Positions 46,789 through 58,488 of a stretch of 64,000 bases of DNA are shown here, one piece after another. The stretch's first letter is position 1. Every line of letters begins with the position of its first letter. Under the pieces are notes generated by a model. The model was not told where the DNA came from. It did no database searches and saw only the letters and a program-made list of their open reading frames with translations. The stretch comes from Lichina pygmaea (Eukaryota > Ascomycota > Lichinomycetes > Lichinales > Lichinaceae): NCBI GenBank assembly GCA_963422465.1, contig OY730175.1, positions 248,001 to 312,000 on the forward strand. Direction: 5' to 3'. The translations under genes were made by a program, and so were the position numbers.

Positions 46789-47555
46789 CTAAGACGAAGC
46801 AGCAGGAGCTTTAGCTGGCACCGGCGGCCCTCGAGCGCCCTTAGGATAGCCCGACCGGAAGCCGTTCCTGAAGCGTCGAGCGATGAGACGGAGATGCTTC
46901 GTCCGTCCCGTTCCCGTGGTCCGTCTCCGCTTGGCCTTTTCGGACCAGTTGACTGCGTTGATAGAGTCAGTGTCTTTGTCCGCAGGAAGTAGTTGGATGG
47001 GATGATTGAAGGATATAGCGCAGGAGACATATGGGATGGAACGGGACGATGGCGCTTCCGGGGGGAAGCCTCGAACTGACATTTCCGCATCTTTGCCGCT
47101 GGGTATCCGCACGACGAGCAAGTGTGCTTCTGCACGTGCAGAGACCGACGACCTGTGCGATGGCCACAGCCCGTGTCAGCATACATTGGAGGCCTGACAT
47201 CGACGTAGAATCCTGCATCTAGTCCCATCTGGCGAGGACGCTCGTAGCTGAGGTCCCGCGAGACGAGCTCGATGCAGAACAGAGACTGACCGCATCGTCG
47301 ACAGAGCGTGTGTGATTTGTTCTGTGGGACAGCCAGTATCAGTCTCGCCGCACACACCCAGTTCTGCCGACCGGCATCGACGCCAGAAAAACCGACAACG
47401 CCGCGCTCGAGGATCAACTGACATGGCGTTTGCCAAAGCTAGACGTTCCCTTCGCTTTTCGGATCGGAAAAGCAAGCGTCAGCCCATCATCGTCGTCGCA
47501 GGTCGTATCATCGTCGTCAAGCACTACGAAGCGGAACAGGGGACGACGTACTCAT
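46789..47555 (-). CDS. RPL37: 60S ribosomal protein L37 (eL37)
   Basis: Five exons, 47555-47552 (ATGA only), 47454-47423, 47321-47291, 47152-47081 and 46952-46789; 303 nt, 100 residues, slightly longer than the usual ~92. Small zinc-binding protein of the large subunit. The joins rebuild [33 protein letters not shown], then [24 protein letters not shown], and [14 protein letters not shown]. The four zinc ligands CxxC...CxxC (CRRC and CSSC) are intact. The 4-nt first exon with donor GTACGT is supported by the family N-terminus. A TTAGGG palindrome lies about 200 bp upstream. Confidence 0.95.
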
Positions 47556-47753
47556 GATGGCTAGAAGACGCCTCGCTCCGATGCACTATCTCAACCCGGC
47601 CCTTCAATCTTTGAGGATGACGATCAACTGCGGTGTTGACAGAGTGTGGTCCACGCCGGAGGGTCAACGGCGTCGTGGATTTCGAAGAGCTACGGCGCGT
47701 CACATGGACACTTTTGATTCCTGCGTAATTGAATCGGGTGTGTGGCCAGAGCG

Positions 47754-47769
47754 TTAGGGTTAGCCCTAA
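47754..47769. promoter_or_regulatory. Telobox-like palindrome TTAGGGTTAGCCCTAA upstream of RPL37
   Basis: Inverted TTAGGG/CCCTAA arms about 200 bp upstream of the RPL37 ATG. In several fungi Tbf1-type factors bind TTAGGG motifs in ribosomal-protein promoters; that role here is inferred. Similar to the palindrome at 11215-11230. Confidence 0.55.
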
Positions 47770-48870
47770 GTGGGCGTATGATTAGGTAAGCAGATTCGGT
47801 TTGGAGATGCGGTACGTATATACGTACTCCGTACCTTCGTACGGACGTATCGCACCCAGTTCTAAGGAGACTGAAGGGAGCTTGGATTGCCATTCTTCAA
47901 TTGTCATTACTTAAGACTGAATTTCCATGAAGCATTCGACCATGAACTTTTGTGGCACATCTACTGATCTCTGTGGACTAGCCAGAAGTAATAAGATTCT
48001 GATATCTACTGTACCAGCCCGCCATTTGTCCGCCTACGATCTACACACCGGTGGCCCATGGCATTGAAAGGTGCCATATCGGTAAAAACTTACGTATTTT
48101 ACTTGTACGACAGAAGTACCTCAGCCACGCCAGCCTACCAGCCCCGACCAGGATCGCTGGCAATCGATGTTGGTCCCGGACGGGCGTCGTCGTCGGATAA
48201 ACACCCGAGTCGTGGGATGCAGTGGCTTGTGCCTCTGGGCCATGGCCTGTCACGCCTGCTGAATGGCGGGCGGCATCGTCCGACGGCCGCCGCCGAGAGA
48301 GACCCTCACCATCATGGCCATCACCTCGTCAGACAGCTGGGAGGGCTAGGAGAGCTGGGCCGGCTCCTGTAGGAAGGCTGGGAAGGCTGGCCGGGCTGAG
48401 AGACCAGAGATCTGTGTTCGCCCAGAACCGGGGGCTCGTTCGTTTGCGGAGGGCCAAGGCCCGAAGCTCGTCTACTGTCCGGTCACGCACTGTGCAGCTC
48501 GGAAATGACAGCAAGGGGGGTTGGGAAAAAAAAAAAGGGGGGGGGGGGGGGGGAGGAGAGAATAGAGGAGGGGGGGGGGATATAGGAGATGGCCAGGGCT
48601 CGGATTGGGTTGACCGGACGCTGCGTCGTCAACAGCGGTGATCGTGGACTTCTGGCGCCGGGTCTGCGACTATTAGAGGGAGGCTCTATGCTAATCATAG
48701 CACTTTCACGTGACTTTCATCGTGTGAGGATGTCCAAGATCGTGAGTCGCGGGCAACGATGCCAACAGCTGGAAGTGCTTGTAAAGCTCCGTAGAACGAT
48801 GCTGAATGTTGGCCTCTCGATAACGCGACATTCTTCGTGATCCAGCAAACAATCCCCACGATGCATCACA
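47770..48870. other. Intergenic stretch, no supported gene
   Basis: A GTAC cluster at about 47814-47850, A run followed by 17 G at 48526-48553, more G runs to 48580, and a CACGTG near 48711. No gene recognised on either strand. Confidence 0.5.
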
Positions 48871-50130
48871 TCATATCTTATCAAGTCCTTGGAGCCTGCG
48901 CCACTTGGTTTTGACGAGGACGTCTCCGTCCGCATCGACCACCTTCCCACGGTCCCATTCGCGGTCCTCCCCAGGCTTCGCCCACCGCACGTCGTCTTCG
49001 CGCTTCTCGCCGCTCTTGGACCACCTGTCGATCTCGTCCTGGGTGAAGCCGGCCGCACGCAGACGATCGGCCCCCTGCTGCTTCCAGCGCTGTCGGTCTC
49101 TTAGACCCTCGAGCGCTTGGTCCCAGTCGTCCTCGGGCTCGCTGTGCGGCCGCACGTCCGCCCGTGGGTCGTAGCTCTCGGCGAAGTGCGAGTCTATCGC
49201 TGCTGTCGTCGACCGAAACGCGCCGCGGCCTCGACTCAGTATAGCCGGCTTAGGCCGTGGAGGAGCTGGACCGAGAAAGGCTTCGAGCGGATCCGAGCCG
49301 GATTCTTTCTCTGCCGACTCGGTATCTGCCTCACGGCGACGGGGTGATTGAGGTCTTGGACTCGCGGATCTGGATCCATCCCGTTTCCGTCGCCGCCGCC
49401 GCTGACGTCTAGATCTTCTCTCTTCCCTGTCCGGGGTAGGGGATCTCGTCCTCGAACGGAGCCGCCTGCTGACGCGCTCTAGACGCCCTTCACGATCCGA
49501 CACGTCTTCTCGAGATGTATGGCGCTTTCGTTTCTTTCGAGATCTCACTCGCTTTCCCAGACGCCCCGAATCGCCCTCGAGCTCAGCCTTTCCTTCGGCA
49601 ATCTCAACTCTCTCGACTTTCTGGCCGTGAGGCCCGGAGCCGCCATGTCGACTTTCGTGAGCGGCGTCTTTCTCTCGCCTCTTGGAACGGGGCTTGGCTT
49701 TGCGATGCCAAAGGCTACTCGCTGACCTATCCTCCTCTGTCTCTTCTATTCTCCGCCGCTTTCGATGTCTGCGGTCATCGTTGTCCGATAGATGGTCCTC
49801 TTCTGCCCGTCTATGTGCACTCTTGGACGCGCGTCTGCTCAGGCTGAGAGCTCTGAGTCTGGACCTTGACTGGTCTGCTTCTCGTGCCAATAGCGAGGCG
49901 TTGTGATTGTCGGTCTCTCGGATGATGTTCCTCAGGAATCGAATGTTGGGCTTCGGCACACCTGTCGTGGGCCTACGTAGGTCAGCATCCTGATCAAGGC
50001 ACTTGGGTGCGAATATCGAGAGCTACCTTGGCAGCGTGCCAGCAGTGGACAGCCTCGCGCTCGTCGCTTTCGCATCCTTCTTGAGAATTTCGGCAACATA
50101 GTCATCGGATAACGATGCTACAGCACTCAT
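48871..50130 (-). CDS. RS-rich nuclear protein, splicing-factor-38B-like
   Basis: Exons 50130-50027 and 49972-48871 (54-nt intron, GTAGCT...GCTGACC...CGTAG) give 401 residues. N-terminus MSAVASLSDDYVAEILKKDA, then RPTTGVPKPNIRFLRNIIRE and DNHNASLLAREA, a conserved fungal block. The middle is Arg/Ser/Glu-rich with SR and RS pairs (RTRSPTPDREERRSRRQRRR). The C-terminal block is conserved in style: DDWDQALEGLRDRQRWKQQG, RLRAAGFTQDEIDRW and EDREWDRGK. Related fungal proteins are, from memory, labelled pre-mRNA-splicing factor 38B; the label is not secure. Nuclear RNA-processing role inferred from the RS region. Divergent from Sos7 across 287 bp. Confidence 0.75.
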
Positions 50131-50417
50131 GGTTTGCTCATTCCAAAAGCTACGTACGTAAGTACCGGACTCTGTTTTTGGCTTGCCCGTCGACTTACCC
50201 CATCACGTGTCGATCAATGAAGACAGGGCACGTAAAGGTACATATGTACAGTCACGTGAAAAGAGATTGCTTAGTCGGTTTATCACGTGATACAAGTGAA
50301 CCTACAGTACGGAAGTACGGAGTACATACTTGTTCGTATGGGTACGATACGTACCTCTCACAAATACCAGTGCTTGCTGCAATCACCACCCGAAATGTAA
50401 CTCCAGTGTCCGATAAG
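50131..50417. promoter_or_regulatory. Divergent promoter with three CACGTG sites
   Basis: CACGTG cores at 50204-50209, 50253-50258 and 50284-50289, the last in ATCACGTGAT, plus GTACGGAAGTACGGAGTAC around 50311-50330. CACGTG is the E-box bound by bHLH factors such as Cbf1 in fungi. Shared by the RS-rich gene and Sos7. Confidence 0.6.
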
Positions 50418-51413
50418 ATGGACAACAGCCAAGCTGAAGCAGTCGATCCACTCTCCGACCTTCAGGCCCCTTACGAGTTCTCGTTCTTTAAGCTCACAGA
50501 GTCCCTCGATCCCGGACTGGGCCTAGACGGAGCTGCTAGTGGCCCGCGAACATCGGGCGCATCGGACCAGTCCGTTGAGAATGCCTCCTCTGCAGGGCTG
50601 GAGGTAGAGCTCGCACATTACAAGGCATGTATGTCTTTGGTTCTTCCCCTGTAGTACTTCCCGGTCTGGCGCTCTTGTCTGATGTTTCCCAGGAGCTCTT
50701 CTCCAAGCTGCGATTTTCGTACCTCGAGCAGGTCACCAAGGAGAGATTCCTGAAGGCGATCTTGGATGAGCCACCTATTATCGCGGAGCATGACCAGAAT
50801 GTCGCGCTCGAAGCGCGGCTCGCCCGGGAAAAGGCCTCGCTGAAGGCGCAGAAACTGGACGTCGAGGGGCTCGTTGCACGGCTCGATTCGAAAAGTCGGG
50901 ATCTCGCAGAGAGTATGATATCGACGCGTCACCGAGACAAGCACGTCCGTTCGTAACGATGGCTCTTTCTGACCGGATGCAGGGTACGAGAACGTTGAAC
51001 TGCAACTGGCTCAAGCCCGTAGTCTGCCCCTCGTCGTCGAGACGTTGCAGAGGGCCGTCCTGGACCTGCAAGAGCCTGAGACGAGCAGCGACGAGGATAC
51101 ATCACGGAGACTGTCCCTCCCGTCAACGTTGTCTCTCGTCGCAGAGCGGCAGCAGGAGAACGACGCCCTCGACGATGAGTTGGCAAGCTTGCGTTCGACC
51201 CTGGCACGGAAGATAAAAGAGCTACAGGGTCTCGAGGCCGAACTAAGACCGTTGGAAAAGCAACGGCAGGCTAGCGTCCGAGCGGCAGATGAAGCCCGGC
51301 GGCGAAAGGCCGATCTTGGCGCCGGTGCAGACGACTTGGAGAACAGGGGACGGTGGTGGAGATCAGCGGGCGAAGGTCTGGAGGAGATACTGCCGCCCCC
51401 TGACAGGTCCTAG
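50418..51413 (+). CDS. SOS7: Kinetochore protein Sos7
   Basis: Exons 50418-50624, 50693-50912 and 50983-51413 give 285 residues. Sos7 is a coiled-coil partner of the KNL1/Spc7 branch of the outer kinetochore in fungi. The signature is HYK|ELFSKLRFSYLEQVTKERFL and AILDEPPIIAEHDQN, followed by a long coiled coil (LAREKASLKAQKLDVEGLVA; ENDALDDELASLRSTLARKI). The first intron (50625-50692) only joins in frame as a GC-AG intron (AAG|GCATGT ... TTTCCCAG), which restores the expected HYKELFSKLRF. The extreme C-terminus ends in LEEILPPPDRS. Complete, no defect. Confidence 0.85.
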
Positions 51414-52322
51414 TCTGGACTGACACCGGGCGCTTACACCGCGGCTGCGAGACGCTACATCATTGGCATGCATCGCAATGCCGGCCTTGTTGCTCCAACC
51501 TGTCGACGCACGCACCCCACCAGCGCCTACATCTGGAATAGGTCAACGGAGTTGCAGCGAGGAAGCACCGATTACGGTCTGTTCGGCGTGCATTCCGATG
51601 GCGCGCATCCGAGTTCAGAACTCGTCTCTGTGTCCGACAGGGGGGTTCCACACCCGGGAGCGAAGTCTCCTACCATGCCGATGGACCATCGAAGCCGATG
51701 AGAATGTGATAGACCTGGTCAACTCTCGGACTTGCAGATATCTTTGCGCAGGCACCGTCACCAGCTGCATCTTGAGTCTCCATGCCTTCGAGCGTGGGCT
51801 ATTTCATACAGGAAGGCTGCAACATGCCGCGACTTGGCCGATTCGGTGCAGTTCCTTCGCGCTCCGTTGGAGTGGCGGCACCGCGTCAACGCCACCTCGC
51901 TCCCTCTCGGTTGTTCCTTTGCAGCAAGAACCGTTTGTTCTGCAGAGGCAGAGGAGGAAAGAATGTGCAGACGTTGTGTAGCCAGTCCGCTTCGTCCCCC
52001 AACGTGGGGCTCAGATTTCGAGTCGGTGGGATAGGCGCATCAAAGCCAAATCCTACGCGGCCCTTGTCTCTTCAGGGGGTGCGGCCGCTTAAGCACGAGC
52101 CTGCAGTAATTATCTATTGCCCTGCGTACCGCACTACCTATCGCGGTAGTGACGTCTACAATGATGATTTACAGTACGTACGTACTTCCGTACGGAACGT
52201 ACGTTGCCGTGACTGGCCACCAGCACTTTGTACTTGCGCACTTGCTCTAGCGATCATGTGTTTGTAGCGCTGCATGCTTGACACCGAGTGCTCTGCAGGC
52301 CATCACATTCACATCCGCCATC
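51414..52322. other. Intergenic stretch, no supported gene
   Basis: Open frames on the + strand lack domains. A GTAC-rich cluster at about 52169-52203 lies upstream of the WD40 gene. Confidence 0.5.
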
Positions 52323-54672
52323 ATGAGTGGTCCGCCCTCCGCGGACGTGGCGGACACAGCTGCATCCGAACGTGCAAACGGAGCGCCGGCTACAATGACA
52401 GCTGCCCAAGGATCCAGCCTGGTCGACTCGGCGACCCTCCGAGACAGCGACGACATGGATTATGAGCCCACTACGGAGAACGATGAGTCCGAGGACGAAG
52501 ACGAGGAGGTAGAGGGGGAGGAACACGACGACGATGACGAATACGTGGACGAGAACGTGAACGGTATGGCCCAGGAACCCTTGCGGCGTTCTAAATGTAG
52601 ATCGCTGACTGCTCAGGCGCATACGGTAACCTGGTCCGAGTCGCAACGGCCACGGCCCAAGATATGCATCGTAGGGAGCCAAGAGCCGTCGCGGGCCTGC
52701 GTCCTCGGCCTGACCGACCGACTGACAAGACGCAGACGGCAGAGAAGAAATCCCCGAGGACTTTGGTGAAGACAACGACTGGATGTACCTGGTGCCATAT
52801 CTCTCCGATCGGAGGCTTCACGGATCCGACGCCGACAACGAGGATGCCCGGCCGCGTAGGACGCCGGCCCAGGATCAGCGCGAGTCGACCAGCAACTACC
52901 CTCCGATCCCAAACGAGGCCGGTGTCGAGCTCATGCACTCGGGGACGTACGGTGCCAGGGATGCCTATCCCAGTCGGTCACGGCCCGGAAAGGCGCGTTT
53001 GTCACCGCGGCTGCTCGCTCGAGAACTCGGCGTCGGCTCGGTCGGACGACGGCGGGCGATCAACTCGCTGATTGCACAGGTCAGACTAGCGGCGCCCTTT
53101 CGACGCCTCGTGCTGCATGCGCCGAACTAGAGTTGAGGGCTGAGAAGCGCGCGAACAGGACACGATACCGTCGTCCAAGGCCGACCTCACGATTCGATAC
53201 ACCGAGCGGGGATACTCGGGCCAGTTCTCGGGCGACGGCAACTTCTTCTACTGCTGCGCCCAGGACTTCCGCGTGCGCCTCTACGACACCTCGAACCCGC
53301 ACCGCTGGAGTCTGTATAAGAAGGTGCTCTACCCCTACGGCTCCTGGACGATCACCGACGCAAGCCTCAGCCCGGACAACAGGTTCTTGGCCTACTCCTC
53401 TATCCGGAATGTCGTATGTCTCGCGCCGACGGATCGTGACGACTCAGACGAACCATACCTCATGGATCTTGCAACACGAAGACATCGTGGTGATCATAGT
53501 TCGTCCTTCGGGACTTTTGGGGTGAGCATCTTCGCCGTCGTGATTTTCCTTTCCTTTTCCCTTTTCCTATTCCCTTTATTCCTCCTCCCCCTTCCCCCTT
53601 CCCCCTTCCCGCGCGCCTCCATCCGTATCCTCCTCCTCCGCTCCGGCGTTTCGCGGTCCAAACAACCTCTGACCGGAACAGATATGGTCAATATGTTTCT
53701 CGGATCAGGGTCACGAGATTCTGGCGGGGACATCGAACAACTCCGTCATCGCGTACGACCTGGAAACTCGTCAGAGCGTCTCGCGAATCGATGGGCACGA
53801 AGGCGACGTTAACGCCGTTTGTTATGGTGACAAGGCCTCGCCGCACATCGTCTACTCCGGATCGGACGACTCGACCATAAAGGTCTGGGACAGGCGCAGC
53901 ATGACCGACGGCCGCGAGGCCGGCGTCTTCCTCGGCCACAACGAAGGCATCACGTCCATCGACAGCAAACGCGACGGCCGCTACGTGCTCAGCAACAGCA
54001 AAGATCAGTCGATGAAGCTGTGGGACCTCCGCAAGATGTCGACCAAGGACGACTACGACGGCGTGCGTTCCAGCCTGCGCCGCAGCCGCTTCGACTACCG
54101 CTACATGGACTACGATCCGGCAGACCACAAGCCCAACCCGCGCGACACGTCGCTGGTCACGTTCCGCGGGCACCGCGTGCTGAAGACGCTCATCCGATGC
54201 CACTTCTCGCCGCCGTCGAGCACCGACTCCCGCTACGTCTTCTCGGGCAGCGAAGACGGCGCCGTCTACATCTACAACCTCGACGGCACCGTGGCCGGCA
54301 AGATCGACGTGCTCCAGGCCACGGGAGGCACGCACTCCCGTCGTCCCCGCCGCGGCATGACCCCTGGTCATTTCTTGACCGAGGGAGCCGAAGCCGGGGC
54401 CTGCGTGCGGGATGCGAGCTGGCACCCCCACGCACCCATCATCGCCGGTAAGCGTTCCCCGCGTCTCGATGGGTGATCTCGACGCTAACCTCGTGTCTTT
54501 TCCCCCCGTCACAGCGACGTCGTGGAATGGCAACGGCCTGGCGAGGGGTAGCTGCACCGTGCACTCGTGGGCCGACGGCGCCGTCGACGACGAAGGCGAT
54601 CCACCGACGGTCATCGGCATCTGCAGCGATTTGGAGATGGAGCTGGGCGAGGGCGACGAGGGCGAGGACTAG
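52323..54672 (+). CDS. WD40-repeat protein, DCAF11/LEC14B type
   Basis: Exons 52323-52563, 52617-52670, 52730-53079, 53159-53521, 53682-54447 and 54515-54672 give 643 residues, total divisible by three. DCAF11-type proteins are substrate receptors of CUL4-DDB1 ubiquitin ligases. N-terminus is acidic (ESEDEDEEVEGEEHDDDDEY). WD features: AYDLETRQSVSRIDGHEGDV, IVYSGSDDSTIKVWDRRSM, GHNEGITSIDSKRDGRYVLS, NSKDQSMKLWDLRKM, FRGHRVLKTLIRCHFSPPSS and SGSEDGAVYIYNLDG. WDRR and WDLR contain the WDxR motif used to dock DDB1. The acceptor of exon 3 may be 52729 or 52735 (two codons). Ends in an acidic tail. CUL4 role is inferred from the family. Confidence 0.85.
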
Positions 54673-55045
54673 TACGATGTGGGCTGGAACCCACCGGGGC
54701 CATCTCGGTCGAGGTAAGGTACGCGAGACGTTTGAACGAATGTCGTTGGGACGTGATGCATGTTCCCCCCCTCATACGATTGACTATGGACGATGAGCTT
54801 ATTGCAATTGACGGATCATGGAATCGATGGATTATGTACGCCGTCGGTCTCTCCTAATGCTTGATCCATGGCACCCGCCACGACGCTACATAGGAACATG
54901 ATACTATTCGTACCCCAAAAAACGAGGTCCCAATCGCTTCATTAGTGTACAGTTTTTCGGACGCCGTCCTGCCTGCAGATACTCCTCACACTTAGCTCTC
55001 GAGAGGCGAAGCCGTAAGGAAAGTCGAAGGGGTCAACGACATCGG
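54673..55045. other. Short convergent intergenic region
   Basis: Between the 3' ends of the WD40 gene (+) and the Sec61 gamma gene (-). Nothing recognised. Confidence 0.5.
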
Positions 55046-55530
55046 TCATGCTCCGCCGACCAATATGTTGTTGACCGGTATGTGAACTTTTCGACGAGCA
55101 CAAGGCCGTATCAGCATGTGCATATTCACCGACATGAGGAGGCGCTCTCCCGTGAGGAGTGATGAGGCTCGACGAGGACAGAGACGACGCACTCAATTTG
55201 ACAAAGTAGCCGATGGTGCCCATGATGACGAAGCCGACGCCGACGGCCTGGGAGATTTTGATGAATTCACGCTTGTCGGCTGCACACACACACCGATAGA
55301 AGAGGACTTGTGTCAGAAAGCATGTTCCGATTGAAGGGCGTCTCGTCCATATTTCTCTCTCTCTCTTCTCTGAAAAGGGCCCAAGAAGAAGATCAAGATG
55401 GAGAATGGGAAAGAGAGAGAGGGAAAAAAAAAAAAAAAGACTGACGCTTCGTGCATCGATTCAGGAACATGCTGCCGTCCTTGAGGAAATCCCGTGGGAT
55501 GTCGGCCATCTCTTTGAATTGCTCGGACAT
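55046..55530 (-). CDS. SSS1: Protein translocase subunit Sec61 gamma (Sss1/SecE)
   Basis: Exons 55530-55446, 55279-55193 and 55086-55046 give 70 residues, the family's length. Tail-anchored subunit that clamps the Sec61 channel in the ER membrane. Joined sequence: MSEQFKEMADIPRDFLKDGS, FLNRCTK|PDKREFIKISQA, VGVGFVIMGTIGYFVKL (the single TM helix) and IHIPVNNILVGGA at the end. All three junctions restore conserved residues. Introns of 166 and 106 nt; the first contains an A/T-rich run next to GA-rich DNA. Confidence 0.96.
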
Positions 55531-56764
55531 GGTGACGACGACGAGGCCGTGACTGTCGACGTCGAGAGACCCTTGGAGGACGTCGGTGGTCTTGGTGCGG
55601 TGTTCGTGGTGTGCTGGTCGAGGGACGAGAGGGTCTGTCGTCGTTGTCGCGCACTCGAAGTCTCGTTCGGCACGTAAGGTGGTAACGTACAGTATGTCTG
55701 CTAGGAACTGCCAGCTGGCTTCCTCGACGGAGCTTGCCGGTCCCGTGACCAGGCGTCTAACTGCCGGTACGGTACGTATCGGCCGGGCAGAGCCGCACGG
55801 GCTGTTTTAGCCGAGCAGCTTCCGTTCTGACGATACAGCGCGCCTTTCAGAGCAATCGCCGCCGCGTCTGGCGTTTCTTCTGGGATCACCGGCTCTTTTC
55901 ACTTGGATTCGGTTCAACTCTGATCTCGTCCGAGACCTGGTCGATCGTCTTGAGCGTCTACTCGTCCACTGACTGGGCTGCTTAGAAGCCTTGCCGTGGC
56001 CGTGTCGACAGGGTGGCCGGTAAGAGGATCGGCCTGCTCGGACTTCCCATCCTCTCCTGCCTCGCCACGGCAGTGGCCCCCGTCAGGTTCGAGTCGACTG
56101 TCCAGGCTCTCTCTCTCTGTCTTCAATCTCGGTGGACTGCTTCTCTTTACAGTCCAGTACGCTGCGGTGCTCATACGAGCCTGGTCCTGCATCCTCTCGG
56201 GAGGCGACCGACTAGACTTCATCTTTCTCGGTCAGGTCAGGCCTGTTTGCAGATCTCGTTGCGACGCCTGCTTCAAAGCAGGGGGCATCCAACGTGCCTA
56301 TTTTCATCCCATCCCTGGTCATAGCGAAATCGGGTCTGTTCTGCACCTCGTCCGCACTGGGACTTTGAAGACTGTACCGAGCTCGCAAGAGTCTCACTGC
56401 CTACTCCGTTTGTTCTCGAAATTGTTGCCGGGCCCGAACATGTACGTATCACCATGCCTGTCGGTTTTTTTTTTTACATTCTCTCTTGGCCGCAACCACC
56501 ACCATACATCACTCTCGCGGGCTTCTCGGAGAAAAGTGACGAGCTAGCGTCAGCTCATCCGCCGGCACCAATCCGCCGCAATGAGCTCCAATGTGATCGA
56601 GGCCTCGAGTTTCTCTTCTCCGGCTGATTCTCTCTCATGTCCCCTCCAGAATTGTTCTTGCAGTCTGAGCACGCAGAGGCAGAGTCATATCTATAAAGCA
56701 AATCAAAGGGGACGTCAGCATCTGCCGCTCGTTCACCTGAGCCTCTCCATCCACCGTTGACAGC
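55531..56764. other. Divergent intergenic region, no supported gene
   Basis: Lies between the Sec61 gamma and CPSF6-like starts. A 183-codon + strand open frame (55996-56547) has no recognisable domain and poor codon texture. GTAC motifs occur near 55690 and 55768. Confidence 0.45.
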
Positions 56765-58488
56765 ATGGCTTCTGATGAGGATAACTTTGACATCGACGTC
56801 TATGGCGACGGCGAGGAGGACAAGACTGACCAGGCAGTCGAGCTCAGCGCCCACGAGCTTCCGGCTGACGGCGTTGATGACGGCGTCGGTCAGAGCGTCG
56901 GTCAAGGCGCCGACTACAAGTCCAACGGCGATGACGTCGGCTCTAAGCCGCAGCCGACCGACAAGCAGATCGCGAACGTCGAGAACGCTAACGACGGCGT
57001 CCTCGGTGGTACCGGCCACGTCGGTGCCCAGAGCGCTGCGGCAGAGATCAAGCGAGAGTCTCCCGAGCACGTCAAGCCCGGGCAGCTGGCCACCCCCAAA
57101 ACGGACCCACCGAAACAGGGGATCAAGCGCAAGGAGAGCCCAGACGATCGGCCAATCGACAGCGGAGCGACCTCTGCTCTGGTCGTCACCGACCTGAATT
57201 GGTGGAACACCGACGATGAGCTCCGCGGCTGGACCAAGAAGGCCGAGTGCGAGCAGGAGCTCAAGGACGTCACGTTCAGCGAGCACAAGGTGAACGGCAA
57301 GAGCAAAGGGTATGGCCCCGCCGGCGAGCTCCTTCGTGGATGTCGCACGCTCACCGATGCTGCAGGCAAGCCTACCTCGAGTTCGTCACCCCGCAGGCTG
57401 CCACTGCGGCCAAGAGGAAGATCGAAGCGCTGGCCGAGGATCAGCAATCCAAGAAGTTCCCCGTCTCGTTTGCGTCGAGCTCCGTCAATCCATATCGCAC
57501 CCTCCCCAAGGACGCCCCGGTGCGCGGCAAGGACGGACAGCGGAACCAAGACCACCGAGCCGCTCCTGGCGGCCACATAGGCCCTGGCTGGGCCGGCCAC
57601 AACCCCAACCACGTGGTGCCCGGCGCCGGCATGCATTCGTACCGAGGCGGACGTGGTAACTTCAACCACCGTGGCGGTCGAGGCAACAACAACAACAATG
57701 TCGGCGCCTTCCAGCACCGGAACTTCCCCGGCCCCATGGTCGCGGCGCCCGCGGTCAATTTCCAGGGCGCCCCCATGACGGCCTACCCGGGCGGCATGGT
57801 GGGCGGCGTGAACCCTTACGGCTATCCCAACCGCGGCGCCATGATGGGCGCCATGCGCACCGGACCGATGGCCGGCCGCGGCGGTCGAGGCGGCATGGCG
57901 CCGAACGGCATGATGGGCGGTATGGCCAACATGGGCGCCGGGCCGGGCATGATGGGCGGCATGGCCGGGCCGATGGGCGGCGTGGCTCCACCGATGGCCA
58001 TGGCCCATATCGGGCCACAAGGTATGCCAGCTCCTCTTTGGACGGGCGATGCGGTCGCGGATGGCTTCGTCCGTCATCCGTCATCCTATATCTACGAGCT
58101 CTTCCATCCCAGCCCGTCCGATGTGGCCCCGTCGGGTTTCACCATCACCGTCACCATCGAGAGCTTCCCTCCTCCTCCTCCGTTTCCTCTTCCTCTCGAG
58201 TCTCACCCTGCTGCTTTTCCCACGACCTCTCTCGGCAGCAGCACGATATCGTCGTCGCACCGTCACTCCCAGACTGTCTAGATTGCTCAATTGCCCACAC
58301 CAGCATCGATACCGTGCTCACCCGTCGTGACCATAGGTCAACCAGGCTACCAATCTCCGCATCCGCAGCCACACTACAACCCAGCCTTCTTCGGCCAGAG
58401 CCAGGTCCAGGCGCAGGCGCAACCCGCCAGCGTCGGCGGGGACGGCAGCTGGAATCCCCACGGCACGAAGCGCGCGCGACCGGAATGA
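56765..58488 (+). CDS. RRM protein resembling CPSF6/CFIm68
   Basis: Exons 56765-57309, 57366-58021 and 58337-58488 give 450 residues. N-terminus MASDEDNFDIDVYGDGEEDK is acidic. The RRM (about residues 138-210) reads VTDLNWWNTDDELRGWTKKA, DVTFSEHKVNGKSKG|QAYLEF and VTPQAATAAKRKIEAL; the NL(T/N)WW.TD start and NGKSKG block match the CFIm68/CPSF6 RRM. The rest is Gly/Met/Asn/Pro-rich (GGRGNNNNN, many MGG repeats) and ends in HGTKRARPE. CPSF6 works in 3'-end cleavage and poly(A)-site choice; this role is inferred. First intron 56 nt with GTATGG; second 315 nt and CT-rich, with GTATGC and CCATAG. Confidence 0.85.

Noticed and set aside
47554-47757. Small + strand gene overlapping the RPL37 start
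   Set aside because: It is antisense to the RPL37 first exon and promoter and has no homology-like features.
55996-56547. 183-codon + strand frame upstream of the CPSF6-like gene
   Set aside because: No known domain; hydrophobic patch is not a clear TM or signal and the region fits a promoter/5' leader.
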